Positions 52,282-59,321 of a stretch of DNA of 64,000 nucleotides are shown piece by piece. Numbering within the stretch: the stretch's first letter is position 1; every line of letters begins with the position of its first letter. Origin of the DNA: Saprospiraceae bacterium (lineage in GTDB: Bacteria; Bacteroidota; Bacteroidia; Chitinophagales; Saprospiraceae); NCBI GenBank assembly GCA_958295895.1, contig CATQHI010000012.1, positions 1 to 64,000 on the forward strand, in the 5' to 3' direction. The translations under genes were made by a program, and so were the position numbers. The notes below the pieces were generated by a model. The model was not told the DNA's origin. It saw nothing but the letters and a program-made list of their open reading frames with translations, and did not search any database.

Positions 52282-53913
52282 TTAGCGCAGCAGTTGCACC
52301 GCGCCCCGCTCCACGGAGCGCTGCCCGCTGCGGAAGTCGGCCTCCATGGTCCACACGTAGGTGCCGATCGGCGCCTCACGCTCTCCTACCCTGCCGTCCC
52401 AACCCAATTCCGGCGTATTGCTGGTCAGGTCGGTGCCATCGAAAACCACCGCCCCCCAGCGGTCGAAAATGGTGAAGCGACGCACCCGCAGGATATCGCC
52501 GCCATCGAGCGGGAAAAACCGGTCGTTGGTGCCATCACCGTTCGGCGAAAAGGCCGTAGGCAAATAGTACTCCCGGCAGCTGCTTAGGCTCACCTCGATG
52601 GCATCGACCTCCGTAATGCAGGGGTGTTCCAGCGTAAAGGTGTAGTAATCGGGCGCACGCAGTTCGAGCGTATCGAAGGGCTGGCCGTCTACGAAGGCCT
52701 GCGCATCGGGGTACACCCCGTCAATGAGCAGCGTATCGCCGGTACAGAGGGAGGTATCGGCCGGACCGACGTCGAAGTCCGGCAGCGCATAGGCTCCGAC
52801 GACAATGCGGTCGGCTGCCGTGCAGATGATGTCGGTACGGGTGGCCGTGACGGAGTAAATGCCGGGATCGGTCACGGTGACCACCGGCCCCCGCAGCGTA
52901 CTGTCGCTCCAGGTGTAGGTGGCCGTCGGTACACTTACGTCAAAGTCGAGTGACTCGCCCGGGCAGAGGGTGGTATCGGGGCCGAGCTGCACGAAAGCGC
53001 TGTCGCCCGTCACGGCTACGCGGACGGTGTCGAGGCGGGGCAGGCCGCAGGCATCGAAGATCTTTACCGTATAGGTAGTGGTCGAGTCTGGGCTCGCCTC
53101 CACACTAGGAGCGGTGGTACTACTCAGGCCCGCCGCCGGGCTCCACGCGTAGCTGGCCCCACCACTGACATCGAGCAGCGCCTTGCCACCGGGGCAGACG
53201 GTCACGTCCGCCAATTGTTTCTGGAAGGAGTTGAAGGTGAAGCATACGGACTGCACGTTACCCAAGCCCCCGGTGGCGGCGGCAAAGCCATAGTACATGA
53301 AGGGGTCACCCCCGAAAATGGTGTTGACGATGTCGGCCGTGTAGTCCAGCCGCAATTCGCAATCGAAGTACACCTTGAGGTTGCGCGCCGGCGCATCCCA
53401 GGTTACGCGCAGGGGCAAGGGAGCGCAGATTTCAATATTGTCCGAGCCCGCCCGGGCACGTACCGGTCCGGCCAGATTATCGACACCACTGTGGGTCACC
53501 GCCCCGTTGGCCATGATGGCAATGTGATCGAAGAGTGGGTCGAGGCGGTTGCCGTTGTAGTAGGTATCGAACTCTACACCCAGGGCCGGCCGTATGCCAC
53601 CGATACCCAGCCCCTCCCCGCCACGCCCCACGCTGGCACTTACGGGCTGTAGGCCAAATACGATGCCGTCGGCCCCGAACTCGTCCTTGCAGCCGAAGTT
53701 CATCTCCATGACTAGGTCGAAGCTGTTCCGTAGGTCCACCTTGTCCGGATACCAGATGCTTCCTACCTCGAACGTATCCCGGTCGGGGGTAAGCTGAAAG
53801 CAACTATCGTTGAGTTGGGTGGCCGTGCCGTTGATGAAGAACTCCCGATCCTGCGCGAAAAGTCCGAGAAAAGGGACCAGTAGTAAGAATATGCTCAAGC
53901 AGTAGCGCCACAT
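52282..53913 (-). CDS. L-type lectin-domain protein with type IX secretion C-terminus
   Basis: The 543-residue protein has a signal peptide (MWRYCLSIFLLLVPFLGLFA) and an L-type (legume) lectin-like beta domain (about 20-225): FELVMEMNFGC-type strands, DEFGADGIVFGLQP and ALGVEFDTYYNG. Ig/PKD-like domains and the type B sorting domain PTAFSPNGDGTNDRFFP ... FDRWGAVVFDGTD follow. It should be exported by the type IX system and bind sugars at the cell surface. I chose the ATG at 53913 over 53940; the near-consensus -7 octamer TACCTTGG ends four bases upstream of it. Confidence 0.88.
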   Translation of the reverse strand: MWRYCLSIFLLLVPFLGLFAQDREFFINGTATQLNDSCFQLTPDRDTFEVGSIWYPDKVDLRNSFDLVMEMNFGCKDEFGADGIVFGLQPVSASVGRGGEGLGIGGIRPALGVEFDTYYNGNRLDPLFDHIAIMANGAVTHSGVDNLAGPVRARAGSDNIEICAPLPLRVTWDAPARNLKVYFDCELRLDYTADIVNTIFGGDPFMYYGFAAATGGLGNVQSVCFTFNSFQKQLADVTVCPGGKALLDVSGGASYAWSPAAGLSSTTAPSVEASPDSTTTYTVKIFDACGLPRLDTVRVAVTGDSAFVQLGPDTTLCPGESLDFDVSVPTATYTWSDSTLRGPVVTVTDPGIYSVTATRTDIICTAADRIVVGAYALPDFDVGPADTSLCTGDTLLIDGVYPDAQAFVDGQPFDTLELRAPDYYTFTLEHPCITEVDAIEVSLSSCREYYLPTAFSPNGDGTNDRFFPLDGGDILRVRRFTIFDRWGAVVFDGTDLTSNTPELGWDGRVGEREAPIGTYVWTMEADFRSGQRSVERGAVQLLR

Positions 53914-53917
53914 GCCA

Positions 53918-53925
53918 CCAAGGTA
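53918..53925 (-). promoter_or_regulatory. Lectin-type cargo promoter, near-consensus TACCTTGG
   Basis: One mismatch to TAnnTTTG, four bases before the ATG at 53913 on the minus strand, again predicting a leaderless mRNA. Confidence 0.4.
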
Positions 53926-53940
53926 CACGCCCCCATTCAA

Positions 53941-54654
53941 TTAGTGTTGCACCCGCGCGCCGCCGCTCGCCTGTACTGTATCGACGGTTGCTAGAATAGC
54001 GTAGTAAGCAGTCGAAAACAGGCACATACCCCGCCAAAAGGGACTCGGCTCGGGGTACAAATAGACGTTCATCACTGCCGCCAGAACAAAAATTAGGGTA
54101 GCTGCTATGGTAAAGCCCCACCAGCGCCCGCCCCGGCTGGGATAGGCAAACAGGATCGGCACGAAGTGCAGCACCGCAAAGGCCATCACCAGACTCACCG
54201 TGGCCCAGTCCGGTAGCTCGGGCAGTACGAAGACCAGCAGGTAAACCACCATGTTCCAGAGTACCGGAAATCCCACGAAGTGCCGCCCGTCGGCGCTCAC
54301 CATACCCTCGAGCCCGTAGTAGATAGCCGCCGAGAGCAGCATAGCGAAGGCACACAGCAGGCGCGGTAGCTCGGCCAGCTCCGTAGCCATGTAGAAGAAG
54401 TAAGCCGGCAGGATGGCGTAGGTGAAAAAGTCGATGACGTAGTCGATCTGCTTACCGCTCACCCGGGGCAGCACCTCCTGCACCCGGGCCAGGCGGGCGA
54501 AGGTGCCGTCGATGCCATCGATGATCAGGGTGAGCAGCATCCAGGCCATCGCCTCCCGGTAGTTACCCGCCGTGACGGCCAGTAGGCCCATGAAGCCGGC
54601 CAGCAGTCCGCTGGCGGTGAACAGGTGGACGCTCCAGGCGGCAAGTCGTTGCAT
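53941..54654 (-). CDS. pcs: Phosphatidylcholine-synthase-like CDP-alcohol phosphatidyltransferase
   Basis: The 237-residue membrane enzyme has seven or eight helices and the CDP-alcohol phosphotransferase motif from DGIDGTFAR to SGKQIDYVID, with the two conserved Asp at 71 and 75. The surrounding phrase LIIDGIDGTFAR...VLPR..G...DYVIDFFTYAILPAYFFY closely follows bacterial phosphatidylcholine synthase (Pcs), which condenses CDP-diacylglycerol with choline. The length fits. A phosphatidylserine-type synthase is the main alternative. It starts at the base before the preceding gene's stop on this strand, so it is cotranscribed with the two membrane proteins upstream. Confidence 0.65.
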   Translation of the reverse strand: MQRLAAWSVHLFTASGLLAGFMGLLAVTAGNYREAMAWMLLTLIIDGIDGTFARLARVQEVLPRVSGKQIDYVIDFFTYAILPAYFFYMATELAELPRLLCAFAMLLSAAIYYGLEGMVSADGRHFVGFPVLWNMVVYLLVFVLPELPDWATVSLVMAFAVLHFVPILFAYPSRGGRWWGFTIAATLIFVLAAVMNVYLYPEPSPFWRGMCLFSTAYYAILATVDTVQASGGARVQH

Positions 54655-55542
54655 CTAGGCGATCTGTTTGCGGGCGCGGCGGGCAGCCTTACGGTCGGCC
54701 TTACGCTGTCGTTTGGCCTCCTGCTTATCGTAACGGCGCTGCTCCTTGGCACTGCGCTGGTAGCCTACGATGTGCAGGTCACTCTTCTCGCGCAGTACGA
54801 TGGCGGCGGCCACCGAGGTGACCAGCGGACCCAGCACCGTACCCACCACGGGCACCTTCAGCATCAGGAATAGCGGCAGTCCCAGCCCCAGACAGATGCC
54901 GATGTAGTTGCGGTAAAAGTAGCGCAGACTCTGCCGGATGCCCAGCTCGAACTGCTCGCTGTAGTTATCGGCAATGGCAAAGCCCAGCACGGCAGCCTGC
55001 ACGGCCAGGGCGAACCACCAGTCGATGAAGCCGGGCAGTAGCTCCTCGCTCAGTCCCACCAAGATCTCCTGTAGGGTGACGGCCACCAGCGACACCTTGA
55101 TCATCCGTTTCTGCGCCTGAAAGAAGGGCTTGAAGGTATGGGCGGCCTCCACGTCTTTATCCAGCACCACCTTCAGCGTCTGGCGCATAAAGTGGTAGAT
55201 GACCACCTCCAGCAGCACCAGCACCACCCAGTTGAGCACCCCGTCGGAGAGGCTCTCGTAGCCCTCCTGCAGCCACTGCCAGAGCAGACTGTCCGAGCCG
55301 ATGGCCATGGCCGAGAGCGACGCATCGGCGTGCTCGTCCCACCAGTTGACCACCTCACCGATCATGGTAAGCCCGATGATTATGCCTACGATCACCAGCC
55401 CCCGGGCCACCCAGCCGTACTGCCTCAGCCCCCGCCACAGCCGGTGGTTGCGCATGAAGCGCCAGGCCCGCGGAAAGGTCATCAGGGTATAGAAAAACTC
55501 GTGGGTGCCGTACTTCAGGCGGGTGAGCCGGTCGCGTTTCAT
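54655..55542 (-). CDS. EI24/CysZ-like multi-pass membrane protein
   Basis: The 295-residue protein has about five membrane helices (about 48-66, 100-120, 148-170, 180-195, 225-265), including FYRNYIGICLGLGLPLFLML, and a strongly basic C-terminal tail (KQEAKRQRKADRKAARRARK). Layout and the pore-like LGPLVTSVAAAIVL region recall EI24/CysZ-type proteins, but the match is weak and the function unknown. It lies directly between the small coiled-coil membrane protein gene and the Pcs-like gene, with 0- and 1-base junctions. Confidence 0.5.
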   Translation of the reverse strand: MKRDRLTRLKYGTHEFFYTLMTFPRAWRFMRNHRLWRGLRQYGWVARGLVIVGIIIGLTMIGEVVNWWDEHADASLSAMAIGSDSLLWQWLQEGYESLSDGVLNWVVLVLLEVVIYHFMRQTLKVVLDKDVEAAHTFKPFFQAQKRMIKVSLVAVTLQEILVGLSEELLPGFIDWWFALAVQAAVLGFAIADNYSEQFELGIRQSLRYFYRNYIGICLGLGLPLFLMLKVPVVGTVLGPLVTSVAAAIVLREKSDLHIVGYQRSAKEQRRYDKQEAKRQRKADRKAARRARKQIA

Positions 55543-55788
55543 CTAGCTGCCGGTAGTGCCGGCCTGGCAGCGGGCGAGCTCCTGGCGCAGGCGGTCATTC
55601 TCCTGGCGCAGGTCCGGCGCGGTTTCGTAATCAACACGCGTATCGGTCTCATCGAGGCCGAGCCAGTTCTTCACGTTGGCCACCGGGTCCTCGCCATTGT
55701 AGTAGGCGGCACCGGCGTACACGATCGGCAGGGCAATGAGTAGGAAGATCAGTAGGCGGCTGAAGCCGGTCAGTTTAGTTCTGGGCAT
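55543..55788 (-). CDS. Small membrane protein with coiled-coil end
   Basis: The 81-residue protein has one N-terminal membrane helix (LLIFLLIALPIVYAGAAYY) and a C-terminal short coiled coil (LRQENDRLRQELARC). No family is recognised. It is the first gene of the three-gene membrane operon that ends with the Pcs-like enzyme. The -7 element at 55841-55834 and GC-rich element copy B lie in its leader. Confidence 0.55.
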   Translation of the reverse strand: MPRTKLTGFSRLLIFLLIALPIVYAGAAYYNGEDPVANVKNWLGLDETDTRVDYETAPDLRQENDRLRQELARCQAGTTGS

Positions 55789-55813
55789 GGTCAGTTAATT
55801 TTTACCTAAAGTA

Positions 55814-55838
55814 AGGGGGCGGGGCCGCAGGTGCAAAG
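55814..55838. repeat. GC-rich intergenic element, copy B
   Basis: AGGGGGCGGGGCCGCAGG followed by TGCAAAG is the fullest match to copy A. On the minus strand its CTTTG belongs to the -7 element at 55834-55841, so the remaining GC-rich part would be the 5' end of the mRNA of the 55788-53941 operon. Confidence 0.55.
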
Positions 55839-55841
55839 GTA
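55834..55841 (-). promoter_or_regulatory. Promoter -7 element TACCTTTG of the Pcs-like operon
   Basis: Exact TAnnTTTG match on the minus strand, 45 bases before the ATG at 55788. Confidence 0.5.
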
Positions 55842-55926
55842 ATCGACAAAAGCAAGCCTGCGGACCACCGGGGTAGCGCTGAGGGTGGCTATATTGCGCC
55901 TCGCGCCACCAACCCCCCGCCCCGCC

Positions 55927-57138
55927 TTGCCCACCGAAGCCTTTATCTACGATGCGCTGCGCTCGCCCCGGGGCCGCGCCGCCTACCCCGCCGACCTCTA
56001 CGAGGTCAAACCCATCGAGCTGCTGGCCCAGTGCCTGGCCGCCTTCCAGCGCCGCAGCGGCCGCGACGACCTGCCCACCGAGATCGACGACCTGGTCATC
56101 GGCTGCAACACCCCGGCCGGCGACCAGGGCTACAACATCGCCCGCGCCGCCCTGCTCTACGCCGGCTGGGGACGCGCCCGCGGCGGACTACAGATCAACC
56201 GCTTTAATACCAGCGGACTGGAGGCCATCAACCTGGCCGCGGCGCGCATCACGGCGGGTTACGGCGAGACGATCATCGCCGGCGGCATCGAGGTCATGTC
56301 GCGCGTGCCCACCTACCTCAACAGCGGGCCGATGATGAACGACCCGGCCACCGTGATCAACAGCCACTACATTCCTCAGGGGGTGGCCGCCGACCTGGTG
56401 GCCAGCACCCACGGACTACGGCGGGAGGACCTCGACGCCTACGCCCTGCGCAGTCACGCCAAAGCCGTAGCGGCGCGGGAGGCCGGCTACTTCGCCCCTA
56501 GTCTGGAGACCATAACGGATCAGAACGGGCTGGTGCTACTGGAGCAAGACGCGATCCCGGACGCCAGCCTGGACGCCGAGGAGCTTGCGATGCTGCCCCC
56601 CCGCTTTGCCGAGATGGGGCTGGCGGGTTTTGACGAGATGGCCCTCCACCGCTTTCCGCTGGTGGACCACATCGACCACCGGCACTCGGCGGGCAATACC
56701 AGTCCGGCCGCCGACGGCTGTGCCCTCTGCCTGCTCGGTAACCGGGCGGCTGGCGACCGGCTCGGGCTCAAACCCCGTGCCCGCATTCGCGCCGTGGCCA
56801 TGTCGGCCGTAGATGCCACCCTGCTCACGGGTGGGGTCAACGCCAGTGATCTCGTTCTACAACAAGCGGGACTGACCCGGGACGATGTAGACCTCTGGGA
56901 GTTCAACGAGTCCTTCGCCGCGCCGAGCATCCGCTTTCAGCAGCGACTGGACATCGACGAGGACCGCTTCAACGTACTCGGGGGCAGCATCGCCCTGGGC
57001 GAGCCCCTCGGGGCGGTCGGCGGCATGATGCTCTGTCAAATCCTGGACGAGCTGGAGCGCCGCGACCTGACCATCGGCAGTCTGACCATCGACGCCGGGG
57101 CGGGCCTGGCCGTCAGTACCATCATCGAACGACTATGA
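55927..57138 (+). CDS. Thiolase-fold protein lacking the catalytic residues
   Basis: The protein of about 403 residues aligns along its whole length with acetyl-CoA acyltransferases of fatty-acid beta-oxidation (FadI/FadA type), but the active site is gone. The nucleophile phrase NRFCASG reads NRFNTSG (Asn94), the GHPLG histidine reads GEPLG (Glu359) and the final CVGGG cysteine reads DAGAG (Asp389). The CoA-binding and fold-defining parts remain (IAGGIEVMSRVP, HSAGNTSPAADGCAL, WEFNESFAAP). There is no ATG; TTG at 55927 gives the family N-terminus (MPTEAFIYDALRSPRG) and GTG at 55885 is the alternative. It overlaps the FadJ-like gene by 4 bases, so the two are translationally coupled; a structural subunit role is inferred. 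Confidence 0.85.
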   Translation: MPTEAFIYDALRSPRGRAAYPADLYEVKPIELLAQCLAAFQRRSGRDDLPTEIDDLVIGCNTPAGDQGYNIARAALLYAGWGRARGGLQINRFNTSGLEAINLAAARITAGYGETIIAGGIEVMSRVPTYLNSGPMMNDPATVINSHYIPQGVAADLVASTHGLRREDLDAYALRSHAKAVAAREAGYFAPSLETITDQNGLVLLEQDAIPDASLDAEELAMLPPRFAEMGLAGFDEMALHRFPLVDHIDHRHSAGNTSPAADGCALCLLGNRAAGDRLGLKPRARIRAVAMSAVDATLLTGGVNASDLVLQQAGLTRDDVDLWEFNESFAAPSIRFQQRLDIDEDRFNVLGGSIALGEPLGAVGGMMLCQILDELERRDLTIGSLTIDAGAGLAVSTIIERL

Positions 57139-59261
57139 TCCACTACCGTAAGGATACCGACCACATCGCAACCCTCATCCTGGACATGACGGGCCGGGCC
57201 GGCAACCTGCTCAACCACCAGATCGTGGCCGCCTTCGCCCCGGTCATCGAGCACCTCAAGCAGGAGAAGGCAGCCGGCAAGCTGAATGGGGTCATCATCA
57301 CCTCAGCCAAACAGGACTTTCTGGAGTCGGGTGACCTGGACTACCTCTACCAGCTCCAGGACCCGGCCAAGGCCTTCGAGGCCGCCCAGCAGCTCAAGCA
57401 ATTCCTACGCGACCTGGAGGTGCCCGGCGTACCCGTAGCGGCGGCCATCAATGGCGATGCGCTGGGCACCGGCTTCGAGCTCACCCTGGCCTGCCACTAC
57501 CGGATTGCCGTAGCCGATTCCAAGCTCCGCCTGGGCCACCCGGAGGTGAAGATCGGGCTCATTCCGAGCGGCGGAGCCATTATCCGCCTCATGTGGCTGC
57601 TGGGTATCGAACGGGCCTACCCGCTGCTGCTGGAGGGGCGCCGCTACAGTCCGCAGGAGGCCCTCAAGGTGGGATTGATCGACGAGCTGGCCGAGAACCG
57701 CGAGGAGATGCTGGCGCGGGCCAAAGCCTGGCTGCTGAAAAATCACGACGTGGCCCGGCCCTGGGACGATCCCAACGGAAGTATTCCCGGGGGCACCGCC
57801 GCCGATCCTAATCTGGGGCACCGCATCCGGCTGCTGACCGCCCGGCTCAGTGCCCACACCAACGATCTCTACCCGGCCAAGCGCGCCATCATCGACCTAC
57901 TGGCCGAGGGCAGTAAGCTCGACTTCGCCACGGCCTACCGCCTGGACAGTCGCTACTACGCTAAGGTGGCCACCGACCCGGTGACCAAGAATATGATCTC
58001 CACCTACTGGTTCGATAAGCAGGCCGTGCGGGGCGGCGTGGGCCGGCCGAAGGGCTTCGGCAAGTTCCGGGCCCGGAAGGTGGGCATTATCGGGGCGGGC
58101 ATGATGGGCTCCGGCATCGCATTTCTGTGCCTGCGCAATGGGCTGCAGGTGGTGCTCAAGGACGTATCGCAGCCCATCGCCGACCGGGGCAAGGAGTACG
58201 TCAGTGCCAAAATCAGCGAGTACATCGAGCGGGGCACCTTTCAGCCCGAGGAGCGGGAACAACTACTGGAACGGGTGACGGCCACCAACCAGAACGAGCT
58301 GTTTCGGGACTGCGATATCGTCGTGGAGGCCGTCTTCGAAAATAAATCGGTGAAAACTAAGGTGACCCGCGAGGCCGAGGAGCGGCTCGATGAGTACTCC
58401 GTATTTGCCACCAATACCCTATCGATCCCGATCACCGAGCTTGGCAAGGAAAGCATTCGTCCGGCTAACTACGTCGGACTGCACTTCTTCAGTCCGGCCG
58501 AAAAGACCGCCGTCGTGGAGGTAGTCGCCGGGGCGGCCACCAGCGAGGAGACCGTAGCCCGCGCCTTCGACTTTGCGACCTCCATCCGCAAACTACCGAT
58601 CGTGGTCAAGGACAGTTGGGGCTTCTTTGCCGCCCGGGTACAGAATACCTACATTCTGGAGGGGATCACCATGCTACGGGAGGGCTACTCCGCCGCCCTG
58701 ATCGAAAACATGGGCCGGCAGGCGGGCATGAAGACCGGTCCGCTGGCCATGGCCGATGAGCTCGGGCTCAAGCTGGTGCTCCGCTACGAGCAGCAGGCCG
58801 CCGAGCACTACGGGCAGCGCTACAAGCAGCACCCGGCCGTGCCCGCCCTGACGCTACTGCGCGATGAGGTGGAGCGCACCGGCAAGAGCAAACGCATGGG
58901 CTTCTACGATTACGAGCCCGACGGTACGTCACGCCTGTGGGCGGGGCTCACCGAGCACTTCCCGGTGACCAAAGACGACTACGACCGGGAGCGGATGAAG
59001 GACCGTTTTCTCTTTGCGCAGGTCATCGAAGCGGGCTGGTGCCTACAGGAAGGGGTGATCGAGCACATCGAGGCGGCCAACCTGGCCAGCGTGTACGGTT
59101 GGGGATTTCCGGGCTATACCGGTGGCGTGATGCGCTACCTGTATAGCTACGGCAAGGAGGCCTTCGTGGCCCGGTGTGGGGAACTACGCGAACGGTACGG
59201 ACAGCGCTTCACGGTGCCCAGGTACCTCAAAAACCTGGAGCCGGACCGTTTGACGCCCTGA
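57135..59261 (+). CDS. fadJ: FadJ-type enoyl-CoA hydratase / 3-hydroxyacyl-CoA dehydrogenase
   Basis: The 708-residue bifunctional enzyme performs the hydration and oxidation steps of fatty-acid beta-oxidation. The crotonase half keeps both catalytic glutamates (GFELTLACHYRIA and LGHPEVKIGLIP). The dehydrogenase half has the NAD fold KVGIIGAGMMGSGIAF and the catalytic His in GLHFFSPAEKTAVVEVV. The usual third activity would come from a thiolase partner, but the one encoded directly upstream (4-base overlap) has a dead active site. A working thiolase must therefore come from elsewhere or the complex does something else. The assignment to FadJ rather than FadB is by overall layout. Confidence 0.92.
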   Translation: MIHYRKDTDHIATLILDMTGRAGNLLNHQIVAAFAPVIEHLKQEKAAGKLNGVIITSAKQDFLESGDLDYLYQLQDPAKAFEAAQQLKQFLRDLEVPGVPVAAAINGDALGTGFELTLACHYRIAVADSKLRLGHPEVKIGLIPSGGAIIRLMWLLGIERAYPLLLEGRRYSPQEALKVGLIDELAENREEMLARAKAWLLKNHDVARPWDDPNGSIPGGTAADPNLGHRIRLLTARLSAHTNDLYPAKRAIIDLLAEGSKLDFATAYRLDSRYYAKVATDPVTKNMISTYWFDKQAVRGGVGRPKGFGKFRARKVGIIGAGMMGSGIAFLCLRNGLQVVLKDVSQPIADRGKEYVSAKISEYIERGTFQPEEREQLLERVTATNQNELFRDCDIVVEAVFENKSVKTKVTREAEERLDEYSVFATNTLSIPITELGKESIRPANYVGLHFFSPAEKTAVVEVVAGAATSEETVARAFDFATSIRKLPIVVKDSWGFFAARVQNTYILEGITMLREGYSAALIENMGRQAGMKTGPLAMADELGLKLVLRYEQQAAEHYGQRYKQHPAVPALTLLRDEVERTGKSKRMGFYDYEPDGTSRLWAGLTEHFPVTKDDYDRERMKDRFLFAQVIEAGWCLQEGVIEHIEAANLASVYGWGFPGYTGGVMRYLYSYGKEAFVARCGELRERYGQRFTVPRYLKNLEPDRLTP

Positions 59262-59321
59262 CGTACCGGCAAATTTCTTAATTTCGGGCAATTCTGACCC
59301 CAACCCCGCAGAAATCTATCT

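Noticed and set aside
50589..52379. Starting the Ig-like lipoprotein at 52379
   Set aside because: That start would overlap the preceding gene by 98 bases and add a long basic stretch before the signal peptide; TTG at 52226 fits the signal better.
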